Shown: positions 49,789-62,374, numbered from the stretch's first letter. The stretch is 63,605 bases of DNA from Enterovibrio gelatinilyticus (GCF_028683095.1 NZ_JAJUBC010000035.1:1-63605), one strand, 5' to 3'. Notes: generated by a model from the letters alone, not told the origin. Numbers and translations are program-made.

Positions 49789-50550
49789 TCACCCTCGTTG
49801 CAGGCGCACTTCTTCAATCAACCGCCGTGCAATCGTGCCCTCCGGAGCCACCAGCGGTAAGTCATCTAACCCAAACCACTGCGCATCCGTAAGCTCTTCA
49901 TAATCTGGATTAATATCGCCTGACGCGTAATCTGCAATGAAGCCCATCATGAGGTTCGATGGGAACGCCCACGGTTGGCTATCGAAGTAGCGAATGTTCG
50001 TCACGACGATACCTGTCTCTTCAAGCACCTCTCGAGCGACACACTGTTCTAGCGTTTCACCAGCTTCAACAAACCCTGCAATCACGGTATACATTCCATT
50101 TCTATGACGGGGGTGGTGAGCCAACAATATTTCCCCTCCTCGCCTAACCGCAACAATGACACACGGTGAGACACGCGGATAATGTACGGTATGACACTGC
50201 AGACAAACCATCGCGACATGTTGAGCATCAAAGCGATTGCTACCACCGCACTGACTACAAAAGCGCTGTGTATTGCGCATATAGTCGAGTTGAATTGCTC
50301 TACCAGCAAGATTGAACAACGAAGGGTTAATAGAAAGCTGGCTACGAAGGCTATCAAAATCAGCGAAGGAAAAACCTCCACTATCAGAGGTATAGTGAAC
50401 AGCCTTATCCTCAAATTCGCCGATGACATAGCTAGATAACGCCATTTTCTCAAGCTCTACTTGGGAAATTAAGGGTAAGCTGTGATCGGGTAACCATAAC
50501 TTTCCGTCGTTTGCACAACACAAGTACACAAGATCTTTTTGATCAGACAT
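49789..50550 (-). CDS. nudC: NAD(+) diphosphatase / RNA deNADding enzyme NudC
   Basis: 253 residues. Hydrolyses NAD(H) and removes NAD caps from RNA 5' ends. Zinc ribbon CSQCGGSN...CLQC and the Nudix box GFVEAGETLEQCVAREVLEETGI (in parts GETLEQCVAREVLEETG), then SQPWAFPSNLMMGF, the SQPWPFPxS motif of NudC. The ATG at MSDQKDL gives the family length; a GTG 14 codons earlier is possible but adds a non-conserved leader. Confidence 0.95.
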   Translation of the reverse strand: MSDQKDLVYLCCANDGKLWLPDHSLPLISQVELEKMALSSYVIGEFEDKAVHYTSDSGGFSFADFDSLRSQLSINPSLFNLAGRAIQLDYMRNTQRFCSQCGGSNRFDAQHVAMVCLQCHTVHYPRVSPCVIVAVRRGGEILLAHHPRHRNGMYTVIAGFVEAGETLEQCVAREVLEETGIVVTNIRYFDSQPWAFPSNLMMGFIADYASGDINPDYEELTDAQWFGLDDLPLVAPEGTIARRLIEEVRLQRG

Positions 50551-50692
50551 AACGCAGTTTCGATCCTTGCTAACCGTGACAAATTGGGGCACTCTAAAAT
50601 CAACTACCTGATGTTAGTAAAATGATAGCCAGAATGATATGGCTCAAATCCTATAAGAGCGCTCAGGTGCGCTGATCATGAGGAACGTGGTC

Positions 50693-51172
50693 ATGCTAAA
50701 TAAACTCGAAAAAGCACAACAACAGTGGGGCGGATATAGCGATGTCATCGACTATTGGTTGACGTTGCGACAAGAACTACTGGTTGAATATTCAAAGGTC
50801 GCTGGGCTGTCAGGCGGCAATAAAAATTGTCTTCCTACTGAACAGGAATTGAATCGATTTTGCGAAGCATTAGTCGATTACATCTCCGCAGGACATTTTA
50901 AGATTTATGACATGGTCATGAATCGTTGGCAATCCACAGGGTTTTCTAGCAACGCTGAGATAGACACGCTCTACTCGCGCATAGTAGAAACCACTGAACC
51001 CTTGCTGACTTTCAACGACAAATACAGCGCATTCGTATTGGATGAAGATAATTTTGCCCGTTTTGACAATGATATTTCTCGTGTCGGCGAAATAATGGAA
51101 CTGCGCTTCGAACAGGAAGACATGCTGATACAACTGATTGCTGATAGCCTGTCGATTCCACCAGGTGCTTAA
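50693..51172 (+). CDS. rsd: Regulator of sigma D (anti-sigma-70 factor Rsd)
   Basis: About 159 residues, all helical, binding RpoD and freeing core RNA polymerase in stationary phase. MLNKLEKAQQQWGGYSDVIDYWL is the family start, with GAGGA upstream. Convergent with rpoC (about 220 bp), as in other vibrios and enterics. Confidence 0.95.
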   Translation: MLNKLEKAQQQWGGYSDVIDYWLTLRQELLVEYSKVAGLSGGNKNCLPTEQELNRFCEALVDYISAGHFKIYDMVMNRWQSTGFSSNAEIDTLYSRIVETTEPLLTFNDKYSAFVLDEDNFARFDNDISRVGEIMELRFEQEDMLIQLIADSLSIPPGA

Positions 51173-51244
51173 CGCTTAGTATCTTGTCTTTGCCAATCCC
51201 ATAGTCCGGTTAGTGGCCTCACTAGCCGGTTTCTGTCGTCTTCC

Positions 51245-51306
51245 TCGCTTCTCGCTTCTCGCTTCTCGCTTCTCGCTTCTCGCTTCTCGCTTCTCGCTTC
51301 TCGCTT
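51245..51306. repeat. 7-bp tandem repeat (TCGCTTC), about 8.9 copies
   Basis: Eight perfect head-to-tail copies of TCGCTTC (51245-51300) plus a partial ninth, in the space between the convergent rsd and rpoC genes. Such arrays vary in copy number by slipped replication. It is not inside a credible gene. Confidence 0.95.
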
Positions 51307-51342
51307 TGCAGCAGAATATTCAGGTTGGTTTTCTTTCGGCAA

Positions 51343-51376
51343 TAAAAAAGGCACCCCGCCGAAGGGTGCCTTTTAT
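51343..51376. terminator. rpoBC operon terminator
   Basis: Stem AAAAGGCACCC/GGGTGCCTTTT with a loop CGCCGAA, about 20 bp after rpoC on its strand; a T-run is present on both sides so rsd transcripts may use it too. Confidence 0.88.
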
Positions 51377-51392
51377 CACTTTAAGTCAGGAC

Positions 51393-54300
51393 TTAAAGGT
51401 CGTCGTTAAGACCAGCGTTCAGAAGTGCAGCTAGATCCTGAGATGCTTGTTCAGCATCCATTTGCGGAGCAACAGGTGCTTCTACCACTTGACGACGAGT
51501 TTGACGCGTCTTGTGATAAGCAAAGCCTGTACCTGCAGGGATCAAGCGACCAACGATAACGTTCTCTTTAAGACCACGAAGCTCATCACGCTTACCAGAT
51601 ACCGCTGCTTCAGTAAGAACGCGAGTGGTTTCCTGGAACGATGCTGCAGAGATGAACGACTCAGTTGCCAGAGACGCTTTAGTAATACCCAACAGATCGC
51701 GACCGAAAGAAGCAATTTGCTTACCTTCGTCTTCAAGCTTACGGTTCGCAATGGTTACGCGAGAGAATTCTACCTGCTCACCTTCTAGGAACTCAGAGTC
51801 ACCAGAAGATGTGATAGTTACCTTACGTAGCATCTGACGAACGATAGTCTCGATGTGCTTATCGTTAATCTTAACGCCTTGCAGACGGTAAACGTCTTGC
51901 ACTTCGTTAGTGATGTATTCAGTTACCGCACGCACACCACGTAGACGCAGAATATCGTGTGGAGATTCTGGACCATCAGCGATTACGTCACCCTTCTCAA
52001 CTTTTTCACCTTCGAATACGTTCAGCTGACGCCACTTAGGAATCATCTCTTCGTATGGTGAACCGTCAGTTGGCGTGATGATCAGGCGACGTTTACCTTT
52101 GGTTTCTTTACCGAAGGAGATTGCACCAGTGATCTCTGCCAGAATTGCAGGTTCTTTAGGCTTACGAGCTTCGAATAGATCCGCTACGCGTGGCAGACCA
52201 CCGGTGATATCTTTCGTACCACTTGCAGCTTGCGGGATACGTGAAAGCACTTCACCAATACCAACGGTTGCACCATCTTCCAACTGGACAATTGCTTTAC
52301 CAGGTAGGAAGTATTGTGCAGGCATGTCAGTACCTGGGATCATGATATCGTTACCAGCAGCGTCAAGCAGCTTAACGGTTGGACGCATGTCTTTACCGGC
52401 AGATGTACGCTCAGCAGCGTCCAAAATCACCATTGAAGACAGACCTGTCAGCTCATCAGTTTGACGCTGAACAGTCACGCCATCGATCATGTCATGGAAC
52501 TGGATACGACCTTCCACTTCCGTGATGATTGGCATTGTGTGCGGGTCCCAGTTTGCTACGGTTTCACCGATAGCCACTGCGTCACCGTCTTTCTTCGCAA
52601 GGATAGTACCGTAAGGAAGCTTATAGTTTTCCTTCGTACGACCAAACTCATCAACGATAGTCAGCTCAGAAGCACGAGACGTGATAACCAGCTTGCCTGC
52701 GTTGTTCGTAACGAACTTCGCATTGTGCAGGTGCAACGAACCCTTGTTCTTCACTTGGATGCTGTTTTCTGCTGCCGCACGCGATGCCGCACCACCAATG
52801 TGGAACGTACGCATTGTCAGCTGTGTACCCGGCTCACCGATTGACTGAGCAGCGATTACACCGACTGCTTCACCGTGGTTAATGATATGACCACGCGCCA
52901 AGTCACGACCGTAACAGTTTGCACAACAACCGAAGTCTGTCTGACAGCTAACTACAGAGCGTACTTTCACTTGGTCAACAGAGTTCAGTTCTAGGATCTC
53001 ACACCACTTCTCATCAAGAAGCGTGTTACGAGGTGCAAGAACTTCATCTGTACCAGGCTTCATCACGTCTTCAGCAACAACACGACCAAGAACACGCTCA
53101 CGCAGTGCTTCTTTAACGTCGCCGCCTTCGATAACAGCCATCATGTGGATACCTTCGCTGGTACCACAGTCGGATTCAGTTACAACAACATCTTGTGCAA
53201 CGTCTACTAGACGACGAGTCAGGTAACCTGAGTTCGCAGTCTTAAGTGCGGTATCCGCAAGACCCTTACGAGCACCGTGCGTCGAGATGAAGTACTGAAG
53301 TACGTTCAGACCTTCACGGAAGTTCGCAGTGATTGGCGTTTCGATGATTGAGCCATCCGGCTTAGCCATCAGACCACGCATACCCGCCAACTGACGAATC
53401 TGAGCAGCAGAACCACGAGCACCTGAGTCGGCCATCATGTAAACGCTGTTAAACGATTTCTGTTCTTCTTGTTCGCCGTCGCGGTTAATAACGGTGTCGT
53501 GAGACAAGTTATCCATCATCGCTTTAGCAACTTGTTCGTTCGCCGCAGCCCAGATATCGATAACTTTGTTATAACGTTCGCCAGCGGTTACCAGACCAGA
53601 CTGGAACTGCTCCTGAATTTCAGCAACTTCAGCTTCAGCCGCTTCGATCAGGTCGTATTTAGCCTGTGGGATCACCATGTCGTCAATACCAACAGATACA
53701 CCAGACAGTGCCGCGTAAGCGAAACCGGTGTACATGATTTGGTCAGCGAAGATAACGGTGTCTTTCAGACCCAGCTTACGGTAACAAGTGTTCAGCAAGT
53801 TAGAGATCTGCTTTTTACCCAACGCTTGGTTAACGATGTCGTATGGCAGGCCTTCAGGCACGATTTGCCACAACATTGCACGACCAACGGTGGTGTCACG
53901 CAGTTCTACTGACTCGGTGCGGTTACCCATCTCGTCAAACAGCACTTCTTTCAAGCGTACTTTTACGCGAGCATGCAGTTCAGCGTTGCCAGTACGGTAA
54001 GCTTTTTCAGCTTCCGCAGAGCCTGACAGGTAAAGGCCTTCGCCTTTCGCATTAACTTTGTCACGGGTCATGTAGTACAGACCCAACACAACGTCCTGAG
54101 AAGGTACGATGATTGGATCACCGGACGCTGGAGACAGGATGTTGTTGGTCGACATCATCAGAGCACGTGCTTCAAGTTGAGCTTCCAACGTCAACGGTAC
54201 GTGTACCGCCATTTGGTCACCATCGAAGTCGGCGTTGTATGCCGCACAAACCAGCGGGTGAAGCTGAATCGCTTTACCTTCGATCAGTACAGGTTCAAAT

Positions 54301-55607
54301 GCCTGAATACCCAAACGGTGAAGTGTTGGTGCACGGTTTAGCAGTACTGGGTGTTCACGGATAACTTCATCCAAGATATCCCAAACGACAGCTTCTTCGC
54401 GCTCAACCATTTTCTTAGCAGCTTTGATCGTAGTCGCAAGACCACGTGCTTCTAGTTTGCCGTAGATAAATGGTTTGAATAGCTCAAGTGCCATCTTCTT
54501 AGGAAGACCACACTGGTGTAGACGAAGGTATGGACCTACGGTGATTACCGAACGACCAGAGTAGTCTACACGCTTACCAAGCAAGTTCTGACGGAAACGA
54601 CCTTGCTTACCTTTGATCATGTCAGCTAGAGACTTAAGCGGACGCTTGTTCGAACCAGTGATGGCACGACCACGACGACCGTTGTCTAGCAGGGCGTCAA
54701 CTGACTCTTGCAGCATACGCTTTTCGTTACGTACGATGATGTCAGGTGCAGCCAGATCAAGTAGGCGTTTCAGACGGTTGTTACGGTTGATTACACGACG
54801 GTACAGATCGTTAAGATCTGAAGTCGCGAAACGACCGCCATCCAGTGGTACCAATGGACGAAGGTCCGGTGGCAGAACTGGAAGTACAGTCAGGATCATC
54901 CACTCAGGGTTGTTTCCAGACTGTAGGAATGCTTCAACAAGCTTCAAACGCTTGGTGATTTTCTTGCGCTTAGTTTCAGAGTTGGTTTCTTCCAGCTCTT
55001 CACGCATTAGTTCAGTTTCAGCTTGCAGGTCCATGTTGGCTAGCAATGCTTTCACCGCTTCGGCACCCATGCGAGCGTCGAATTCGTCACCCCATTGCTC
55101 AAGCGCGTCAAGATACTGCTCTTCAGACAGCATTTGGCTACGCTCAAGATCGGTCATGCCTGGTTCGATCACAACATATGATTCGAAGTACAGAACACGC
55201 TCGATGTCACGCAAAGGCATGTCCATCAGCAAACCGATACGAGACGGTAGTGATTTCAGGAACCAGATGTGGGCAACAGGTGAAGCCAACTCAATGTGAC
55301 CCATACGCTCACGGCGTACTTTGGTCTGAGTAACTTCAACACCACATTTTTCACAGATCACACCACGGTGCTTAAGGCGCTTGTATTTACCGCAAAGACA
55401 TTCGTAGTCTTTTACCGGGCCAAAGATACGTGCACAGAAAAGGCCGTCACGTTCAGGCTTAAAGGTACGGTAGTTAATGGTTTCTGGCTTTTTAACTTCA
55501 CCGAAAGACCATGAACGAATCATGTCTGGTGAAGCTAGACCGATTTTGATTGCATCAAATTCTTCGGTCTTATGCTGTGCTTTCAGAAACTTAAGTAAGT
55601 CTTTCAC
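51393..55607 (-). CDS. rpoC: DNA-directed RNA polymerase subunit beta'
   Basis: 1404 residues, full length. Catalytic subunit of RNA polymerase. Zinc site C70, C72, C85, C88 ([19 protein letters not shown] in parts), the catalytic [12 protein letters not shown], and the second zinc site [19 protein letters not shown] in the C-terminal part. GTG start ([16 protein letters not shown]) with AGGAG upstream. A 114-bp gap with two hairpins separates it from rpoB. Confidence 0.99.
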   Translation of the reverse strand: MKDLLKFLKAQHKTEEFDAIKIGLASPDMIRSWSFGEVKKPETINYRTFKPERDGLFCARIFGPVKDYECLCGKYKRLKHRGVICEKCGVEVTQTKVRRERMGHIELASPVAHIWFLKSLPSRIGLLMDMPLRDIERVLYFESYVVIEPGMTDLERSQMLSEEQYLDALEQWGDEFDARMGAEAVKALLANMDLQAETELMREELEETNSETKRKKITKRLKLVEAFLQSGNNPEWMILTVLPVLPPDLRPLVPLDGGRFATSDLNDLYRRVINRNNRLKRLLDLAAPDIIVRNEKRMLQESVDALLDNGRRGRAITGSNKRPLKSLADMIKGKQGRFRQNLLGKRVDYSGRSVITVGPYLRLHQCGLPKKMALELFKPFIYGKLEARGLATTIKAAKKMVEREEAVVWDILDEVIREHPVLLNRAPTLHRLGIQAFEPVLIEGKAIQLHPLVCAAYNADFDGDQMAVHVPLTLEAQLEARALMMSTNNILSPASGDPIIVPSQDVVLGLYYMTRDKVNAKGEGLYLSGSAEAEKAYRTGNAELHARVKVRLKEVLFDEMGNRTESVELRDTTVGRAMLWQIVPEGLPYDIVNQALGKKQISNLLNTCYRKLGLKDTVIFADQIMYTGFAYAALSGVSVGIDDMVIPQAKYDLIEAAEAEVAEIQEQFQSGLVTAGERYNKVIDIWAAANEQVAKAMMDNLSHDTVINRDGEQEEQKSFNSVYMMADSGARGSAAQIRQLAGMRGLMAKPDGSIIETPITANFREGLNVLQYFISTHGARKGLADTALKTANSGYLTRRLVDVAQDVVVTESDCGTSEGIHMMAVIEGGDVKEALRERVLGRVVAEDVMKPGTDEVLAPRNTLLDEKWCEILELNSVDQVKVRSVVSCQTDFGCCANCYGRDLARGHIINHGEAVGVIAAQSIGEPGTQLTMRTFHIGGAASRAAAENSIQVKNKGSLHLHNAKFVTNNAGKLVITSRASELTIVDEFGRTKENYKLPYGTILAKKDGDAVAIGETVANWDPHTMPIITEVEGRIQFHDMIDGVTVQRQTDELTGLSSMVILDAAERTSAGKDMRPTVKLLDAAGNDIMIPGTDMPAQYFLPGKAIVQLEDGATVGIGEVLSRIPQAASGTKDITGGLPRVADLFEARKPKEPAILAEITGAISFGKETKGKRRLIITPTDGSPYEEMIPKWRQLNVFEGEKVEKGDVIADGPESPHDILRLRGVRAVTEYITNEVQDVYRLQGVKINDKHIETIVRQMLRKVTITSSGDSEFLEGEQVEFSRVTIANRKLEDEGKQIASFGRDLLGITKASLATESFISAASFQETTRVLTEAAVSGKRDELRGLKENVIVGRLIPAGTGFAYHKTRQTRRQVVEAPVAPQMDAEQASQDLAALLNAGLNDDL

Positions 55608-55636
55608 ATTTGGCTCCTGTGAGGAGTTGACCCAGA

Positions 55637-55659
55637 AAGGCGCTGGCAGTCAGCGCCTT
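55637..55659 (-). other. rpoB-rpoC intercistronic hairpin, rpoC side
   Basis: Perfect 9-bp stem AAGGCGCTG/CAGCGCCTT with a 5-nt loop, about 30 bp before the rpoC start. There is no U-run, so it is not a simple terminator. Confidence 0.8.
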
Positions 55660-55677
55660 CATATTGATACCGGAAAT

Positions 55678-55701
55678 CCCTTCGCAGTTTAGTGCGAAGG
55701 G
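55678..55701 (-). other. rpoB-rpoC intercistronic hairpin, rpoB side
   Basis: Perfect 9-bp stem CCCTTCGCA/TGCGAAGGG with loop GTTTAG, about 20 bp after the rpoB stop. With its neighbour at 55637-55659 it forms a pair of equal-sized stems; possible processing or mRNA-stability element. Confidence 0.8.
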
Positions 55702-55721
55702 AGTTACGAGCAAGCCTTGGC

Positions 55722-58700
55722 TTATTCGTCTTCCAGCTCGATGTTGATACCCAACGAGCGGATTTCTTTCAGCAATACATTGAAAGATTCCGGCATACCC
55801 GGCTCCATGCGGTGATCGCCATCGACGATGTTCTTATACATCTTCGTACGGCCGTTCACGTCATCCGACTTAACAGTCAGCATTTCTTGCAAGGTGTATG
55901 CTGCGCCGTATGCTTCAAGCGCCCACACTTCCATCTCACCGAAACGCTGGCCACCGAACTGAGCTTTACCACCCAGCGGCTGCTGAGTAACTAGGCTGTA
56001 AGAACCGGTAGAACGAGCATGCATCTTGTCATCAACCAAGTGGTTCAGTTTCAGCATGTACATGTAACCAACAGTTACAGGACGCTCAAACTTCTCACCA
56101 GTACGGCCGTCGAACAAGTTCAACTGACCAGACTCAGGCAGATCACCCAGCTTCAACAATTCTTTGATTGAAGGCTCTGGTGCACCGTCGAATACTGGCG
56201 TTGCAATCGGAAGACCTGCACGCAAGTTTTGGATCAATGTACGCACTTCGTCATCAGTCATTGTGCTGATATCGACTTTCTGACGAGTATCACCCAGGCT
56301 GTATACCTTCTGCAGGAATTCGCGGAATTTCGCTAACTCTTGCTGCTCTTTAAGCATCTTGTTGATCTTGTTACCGATACCTTTCGCCGCTAGGCCAAGG
56401 TGGGTTTCAAGGATCTGACCGATGTTCATACGAGACGGTACACCCAGTGGGTTCAATACGATGTCTACTGGTTCACCAGTTTCGTCGTACGGCATGTCTT
56501 CAACAGGGTTAATCTTAGAGATAACACCCTTGTTACCGTGACGACCCGCCATCTTATCACCAGGCTGGATGCGACGTTTAACAGCAAGGTAAACCTTAAC
56601 AATCTTAAGGACACCTGGTGCTAGATCGTCACCCTGAGTGATCTTGCGACGTTTGGTATCGAACTTCTTATCGAAGTCAGATTTCAGCTCGTCGTACTGC
56701 TCAGCCAGTTGCTCAAGCTGAGTTTGCAGCGCTTCGTCGTCAAGGGTTTGCGTTAGCATGCTCTGACGATCCATGTTCGCCAGTTTTTCTTGGCTGTAAC
56801 CGGCATGACCCAGTACGCCACGAACACGTGCCACCAAACCACCTTCAAGAATTGAGAACTCTTCTGTCAGGTCTTTCTTGGCTTCTTTAAGCTGCATTTC
56901 TTCGATTTCTAGCGCACGCTTGTCTTTCTCAACACCGTCACGGGTAAATACTTGTACGTCGATAACCGTACCAGATACGCCGTTAGGAACACGTAGAGAA
57001 GAGTCTTTCACGTCAGACGCTTTCTCGCCGAAGATTGCACGTAGTAGTTTTTCTTCTGGTGTAAGCTGAGTTTCACCTTTAGGTGTTACTTTACCTACCA
57101 GAATGTCACCGCCTTTCACTTCCGCACCGATGTAAACAACACCAGATTCGTCAAGTTTAGACAGAGCCGCTTCACCCACGTTAGGGATATCAGCAGTGAT
57201 TTCTTCGCTACCCAGTTTAGTATCACGCGCCACACAAGAAAGTTCTTGGATGTGGATGGTAGTCAGGCGGTCTTCCTGCACTACACGCTCAGATACAAGG
57301 ATGGAGTCCTCGAAGTTGTAACCATTCCAAGGCATGAACGCGATACGCATGTTCTGGCCAAGTGCTAGTTCACCTAGGTCTGTTGAAGGACCATCAGCCA
57401 ACACGTCACCACGTGCAACTGGCTCACCAGGCATCACAGTTGGACGCTGGTTGATACAGGTGTTCTGGTTAGAACGGGTGTACTTCGTCAGGTTGTAAAT
57501 ATCGATACCAGCTTCACCAGAAACCAGCTCTTCTTCATTAACCTTAATAACGATACGTGATGCATCTACTGACTGAACCATACCGCCGCGCTTAGCAACA
57601 GCTGTTACACCAGAGTCAACCGCTACTGCACGCTCAATACCAGTACCTACTAGCGGCTTATCAGCACGCAAAGTTGGAACTGCCTGACGTTGCATGTTCG
57701 CACCCATAAGTGCACGGTTAGCATCATCGTGCTCTAGGAACGGGATCAGAGATGCCGCCACCGATACAACCTGGTTGGTTGCAACGTCCATGTACTGAAC
57801 GTGATCGCGTGGGTGCAGACCTGAATCGCCTTTCTGGCGAGCAGTGATCAATTCTTCACCGAAAGAACCGTCTTCGTTCAACACGGCATTCGCCTGTGCA
57901 ATAACGAATTGACCTTCTTCGATAGCAGAAAGGTAATCAATTTGATCCGTAACTTTACCGTCAACAACTTTACGGTAAGGCGTTTCCAGGAAGCCGTACG
58001 GGTTAGTACGTGCATATGCTGAAAGCGAGTTAATCAGACCGATGTTTGGACCTTCAGGCGTTTCGATAGGACATAGGCGACCGTAGTGGGTAGCGTGAAC
58101 ATCTCGAACTTCAAAGCCTGCGCGCTCACGCGTCAGACCGCCTGGACCCAATGCAGAGATACGACGCTTGTGCGTCACTTCTGACAACGGGTTGTTTTGG
58201 TCCATAAACTGTGACAACTGAGAAGAGCCAAAGAACTCTTTCACTGCCGCAGAGATTGGTTTAGCGTTGATCAGATCTTGAGGCATGATTGCATCAAGGT
58301 CGCCAAGGCTTAGACGTTCTTTAACCGCACGCTCAACACGAACCAGACCTACACGGAATTGGTTCTCTGCCATTTCGCCAACAGAACGAATACGACGGTT
58401 ACCCAAGTGGTCAATATCATCAACTTCACCAATACCGTTACGGATATCGATAAGCTTACGCATAACCTGGATAATATCGTCATGGCTCAGCACGCCAGAA
58501 CCGGTCATTTCTTCGCGGCACAGTGAACTGTTGAACTTCATGCGACCTACCGCAGACAGATCGTAACGATCTTCTGAGAAGAACAAGCTTTCAAAAAGCT
58601 GCTCTGCTGCTTCGCGCGTTGGTGGCTCACCAGGGCGCATCATGCGGTAAATTTCAACCAACGCGCTTAGACGGTCAGTCGTGCTGTCGATACGCAAGGT

Positions 58701-59747
58701 ATCAGACATGTACGGGCCGTTGTCCAAGTCATTGGTGAACAGGGTTTCGATCTTCTTGTGGCCTGCTTGAGAAAGAAGCGCTAGCGTTTCTAGGCTCAGT
58801 TCTTGGTTAGCAGGTGCAATGATCTCACCGGTTTCCTCGTTGATGTAATCACGTGCAGCAACTTTGCCCACGATATACTCAACAGGAACTTCAATTTTTG
58901 TCACGCCGTCTTTTTCAAGCTGACGAATGTGGCGCGCAGTAATGCGACGACCTTGTTCGATGTATACCTTGCCGTCTGCTTCGATATCAAAGCTCGCAGT
59001 TTCACCACGTAGACGATCAGGTACCAGCTCCATCACCAGAGACTTGCCTTGTACTTCGAACACAATTTTGTCGAAGAACATGTCAAGAATTTGCTCTGTG
59101 GTGTATTCCAGCGCACGAAGAATGATCGATGCAGGTAGCTTACGACGACGGTCAATACGGACGTAAACAGCATCTTTAGGATCAAACTCAAAGTCCAACC
59201 ACGAACCGCGGTATGGAATGATACGTGCGTTGTACAGCACTTTACCTGAGGAATGGGTTTTACCCTTATCGCTGTCGAAGAAGACGCCCGGGCTACGATG
59301 CAGCTGGGATACGATAACCCTCTCAGTACCGTTAATTACGAAGGTACCATTGTCGGTCATGAGTGGAATTTCACCCATGTAGACTTCTTGTTCTTTAATG
59401 TCTTTTACGGTGCCAGCCGGTGCGTCTTTGTCAAACATCACTAGGCGCAATTTCACGCGAAGCGGTGCAGAATAAGTTACGCCACGAATTTGGCATTCTT
59501 TAACATCAAAAACTGGCTCACCGAGACGATAGCTAACGTATTGCAGCTCGGAATTGCCATTGTAGCTCTGAATCGGAAATACAGAGCGAAAGGCAGCTTC
59601 AAGACCGTATTGCCCTTCTGGATCCTGCTCGATAAATTTTTCGAAAGAATCAAGCTGGATAGACAGTAAGTATGGTACGTCCAAGACTTGCGGACGCTTA
59701 CCAAAATCCTTACGGATACGCTTTTTCTCGGTATAAGAGTAAACCAT
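55722..59747 (-). CDS. rpoB: DNA-directed RNA polymerase subunit beta
   Basis: 1341 residues, one short of the E. coli length. Holds the rifampicin pocket ([29 protein letters not shown] in parts: [16 protein letters not shown]), wild-type by eye, and the C-terminal [23 protein letters not shown] region. GAGGA precedes the ATG. Separated from rplL by 231 bp that contain an attenuator. Confidence 0.99.
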   Translation of the reverse strand: MVYSYTEKKRIRKDFGKRPQVLDVPYLLSIQLDSFEKFIEQDPEGQYGLEAAFRSVFPIQSYNGNSELQYVSYRLGEPVFDVKECQIRGVTYSAPLRVKLRLVMFDKDAPAGTVKDIKEQEVYMGEIPLMTDNGTFVINGTERVIVSQLHRSPGVFFDSDKGKTHSSGKVLYNARIIPYRGSWLDFEFDPKDAVYVRIDRRRKLPASIILRALEYTTEQILDMFFDKIVFEVQGKSLVMELVPDRLRGETASFDIEADGKVYIEQGRRITARHIRQLEKDGVTKIEVPVEYIVGKVAARDYINEETGEIIAPANQELSLETLALLSQAGHKKIETLFTNDLDNGPYMSDTLRIDSTTDRLSALVEIYRMMRPGEPPTREAAEQLFESLFFSEDRYDLSAVGRMKFNSSLCREEMTGSGVLSHDDIIQVMRKLIDIRNGIGEVDDIDHLGNRRIRSVGEMAENQFRVGLVRVERAVKERLSLGDLDAIMPQDLINAKPISAAVKEFFGSSQLSQFMDQNNPLSEVTHKRRISALGPGGLTRERAGFEVRDVHATHYGRLCPIETPEGPNIGLINSLSAYARTNPYGFLETPYRKVVDGKVTDQIDYLSAIEEGQFVIAQANAVLNEDGSFGEELITARQKGDSGLHPRDHVQYMDVATNQVVSVAASLIPFLEHDDANRALMGANMQRQAVPTLRADKPLVGTGIERAVAVDSGVTAVAKRGGMVQSVDASRIVIKVNEEELVSGEAGIDIYNLTKYTRSNQNTCINQRPTVMPGEPVARGDVLADGPSTDLGELALGQNMRIAFMPWNGYNFEDSILVSERVVQEDRLTTIHIQELSCVARDTKLGSEEITADIPNVGEAALSKLDESGVVYIGAEVKGGDILVGKVTPKGETQLTPEEKLLRAIFGEKASDVKDSSLRVPNGVSGTVIDVQVFTRDGVEKDKRALEIEEMQLKEAKKDLTEEFSILEGGLVARVRGVLGHAGYSQEKLANMDRQSMLTQTLDDEALQTQLEQLAEQYDELKSDFDKKFDTKRRKITQGDDLAPGVLKIVKVYLAVKRRIQPGDKMAGRHGNKGVISKINPVEDMPYDETGEPVDIVLNPLGVPSRMNIGQILETHLGLAAKGIGNKINKMLKEQQELAKFREFLQKVYSLGDTRQKVDISTMTDDEVRTLIQNLRAGLPIATPVFDGAPEPSIKELLKLGDLPESGQLNLFDGRTGEKFERPVTVGYMYMLKLNHLVDDKMHARSTGSYSLVTQQPLGGKAQFGGQRFGEMEVWALEAYGAAYTLQEMLTVKSDDVNGRTKMYKNIVDGDHRMEPGMPESFNVLLKEIRSLGINIELEDE

Positions 59748-59912
59748 AGGGTTCCTCAGCTCGCTGATAAGTGACCCAAACTGTCCAGACTGAGGGACAG
59801 TAACTAAACAACCAACCGTTTACTGTAGGAACATCAGAGGGTTAATCTGATGTCTTTTTGCATGGATAGTAGTGACTAAACGGGGTGCAAAATTCACTAC
59901 TGCCCTACAGCG

Positions 59913-59945
59913 CAAAAAGGCCGGTGACTATTTAGCCACCAGCCA
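59913..59945 (-). terminator. rplL-rpoB attenuator
   Basis: On the minus strand a stem GGCTGGTG/CACCGGCC (with one T-G pair), loop of about 10 nt, followed by TTTTTG. It lies 35 bp after rplL. E. coli has a partial terminator in the same place that lets about one in five transcripts enter rpoBC. Confidence 0.8.
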
Positions 59946-59978
59946 TTAGCCATTTCAGGCTAAGAAGCTAAGCAATAA

Positions 59979-60344
59979 TTACTTAACTTCAACAGAAGCA
60001 CCAGCTTCTTCTAGCTGTGCTTTAAGAGCGTCAGCTTCTTCTTTAGAAACAGCTTCTTTCAACGGAGCTGGAGCACCGTCAACAACAGCTTTAGCTTCTT
60101 TCAGACCTAGGCCAGTTGCGCCACGTACTGCTTTGATAACAGCAACTTTGTTTGGACCACAAGAAGTTAGGATTACGTCGAATTCAGTTTGCTCTTCAAC
60201 AGCTTCTGCTGCTGCGCCGCCTGCAACTACTGCTGCTGCAGCAGAAACACCGAACTTCTCTTCCATAGCTTCGATTAGTTCAACAACTTGCATTACAGAC
60301 ATTTCTGCAACTGCGTCTAGGATTTGCTCGTTAGTGATAGACAT
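59979..60344 (-). CDS. rplL: 50S ribosomal protein L7/L12
   Basis: 121 residues. Stalk protein of the 50S subunit that recruits elongation factors. N-terminal dimer domain [18 protein letters not shown], Ala/Gly hinge (about 36-52), C-terminal factor-binding domain [21 protein letters not shown]...[17 protein letters not shown] chosen as family start with AAGAGA upstream. Confidence 0.98.
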   Translation of the reverse strand: MSITNEQILDAVAEMSVMQVVELIEAMEEKFGVSAAAAVVAGGAAAEAVEEQTEFDVILTSCGPNKVAVIKAVRGATGLGLKEAKAVVDGAPAPLKEAVSKEEADALKAQLEEAGASVEVK

Positions 60345-60404
60345 AACAATTCTCTTTAAAGTCAACAATTAGTTTAAATAGCAACCAGTTAAAAGCAAGG
60401 CAAA

Positions 60405-60899
60405 TTATGCCGCAGCTTCTTCTTTTTGGTCGCGAACAGCCGCAATGGTACGTACCAGCTTGCCAGCAGACGCTTCTTTCATGCACATCATTAGGCGTGC
60501 GATAGCTTCGTCGTAAGTTGGCAGCGTTGCTAGAACGTCAGCATCAGTGATAGAGCCTTCGAATGCAGCAGCTTTGATTTCGAAATTTTTGTTCTCTTTA
60601 GCGAAGTCTTTGAAAAGACGCGCCGCAGCACCTGGGTGCTCATTAGAGAACGCAATCAGTGAAGGACCAACGAAGATGTCTTGAAGACATGCATAGTCAG
60701 TGCCTTCAACTGCACGACGAGCAAGGGTGTTACGAACAACTCTCATGTAAACGCCAGCTTCACGAGCTTGTTTACGTAGAGAAGTCATTGCACCAACCGC
60801 TACACCGCGAGAATCAGCTACAACTGCAGAAAGGGCACCACTGGCAGCTTCGTTGACTTCAGCAACAATTGCTTTTTTGTCTTGAAGATTTAATGCCAT
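60405..60899 (-). CDS. rplJ: 50S ribosomal protein L10
   Basis: 164 residues. Anchors the L7/L12 dimers to 23S rRNA and, with L12, represses its own mRNA by binding the leader. [21 protein letters not shown] is the family start; AGGAGC precedes it. rplL follows after 60 bp. Confidence 0.98.
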   Translation of the reverse strand: MALNLQDKKAIVAEVNEAASGALSAVVADSRGVAVGAMTSLRKQAREAGVYMRVVRNTLARRAVEGTDYACLQDIFVGPSLIAFSNEHPGAAARLFKDFAKENKNFEIKAAAFEGSITDADVLATLPTYDEAIARLMMCMKEASAGKLVRTIAAVRDQKEEAAA

Positions 60900-60949
60900 T
60901 TGGATTTGCTCCTGGATTATATATACACCACTCGCTACTTCTCAGCAGG

Positions 60950-61095
60950 AGAGTAAGTACGGCGCAGATCCAAGAAAGAATTTATCTATCATGTTCTGGC
61001 ACCGTCTACGTAGGCTAATTAAGTTCCTATCCGAAGATGAAACGCCTACGGTCTTGGACGAAGTCCGACTAGCGGACATCAGCCATTATTTTAAA
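60950..61095 (-). ncRNA. L10 leader (autoregulatory structure ahead of rplJ)
   Basis: About 195 nt lie between the rplJ promoter and start codon. The RNA can form a long-range stem CGTAGGC (61009-61015)/GCCTACG (61044-61050) and a hairpin GTCCG (61063-61067)/CGGAC (61073-61077). This matches the place and size of the known L10-L12 binding leader; the exact fold is inferred. Confidence 0.7.
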
Positions 61096-61102
61096 GCGGG
61101 AA

Positions 61103-61131
61103 ATTGTACAGTAACTCCCCGCTTTAAGCAA
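61103..61131 (-). promoter_or_regulatory. Promoter of rplJ-rplL-rpoB-rpoC, embedded in an inverted repeat
   Basis: -35 TTGCTT (61126-61131), 17-bp spacer, -10 TACAAT (61103-61108), directly after the rplA stop. The -10 sits in the loop of a 10-bp inverted repeat TTAAAGCGGG/CCCGCTTTAA (61091-61127). Confidence 0.75.
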
Positions 61132-61132
61132 A

Positions 61133-62270
<1,138 letters not shown>

Positions 62271-62298
62271 TACTAAATACCTAAATTTGGGTTCAAAC

Positions 62299-62320
62299 GT
62301 CTGTTTTTAAATAAACAGAC
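62299..62320 (-). other. Hairpin in the rplK leader
   Basis: Stem GTCTGTTT/AAACAGAC with loop TTAAAT, about 30-50 nt ahead of the rplK start. L1 represses this mRNA in E. coli by binding its leader; whether this stem is part of that site is not known. Confidence 0.5.
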
Positions 62321-62332
62321 TCCCCGTTTAAC

Positions 62333-62367
62333 AAAAGGGCGCGAAATTGTATTCAAATTTCGCGCCC
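62333..62367 (-). terminator. secE-nusG terminator
   Basis: Perfect 11-bp stem GGGCGCGAAAT/ATTTCGCGCCC (62337-62347 with 62357-62367), 9-nt loop, then TTTTGTT on the minus strand. It overlaps the rplK promoter. Confidence 0.8.
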
Positions 62368-62374
62368 CTAGCAA
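62346..62374 (-). promoter_or_regulatory. Promoter of rplK-rplA, overlapping the nusG terminator
   Basis: -35 TTGCTA (62369-62374), 17-bp spacer, -10 TACAAT (62346-62351), followed by TTCGCGCCC, a GC-rich discriminator. The -10 lies at the loop of the terminator stem. Confidence 0.72.

Noticed and set aside
51169-51354. 61-codon minus-strand frame with KREARSE repeats
   Set aside because: The repeats come from the 7-bp tandem DNA array read in frame; no Shine-Dalgarno and it overlaps the rsd stop and rpoC terminator.
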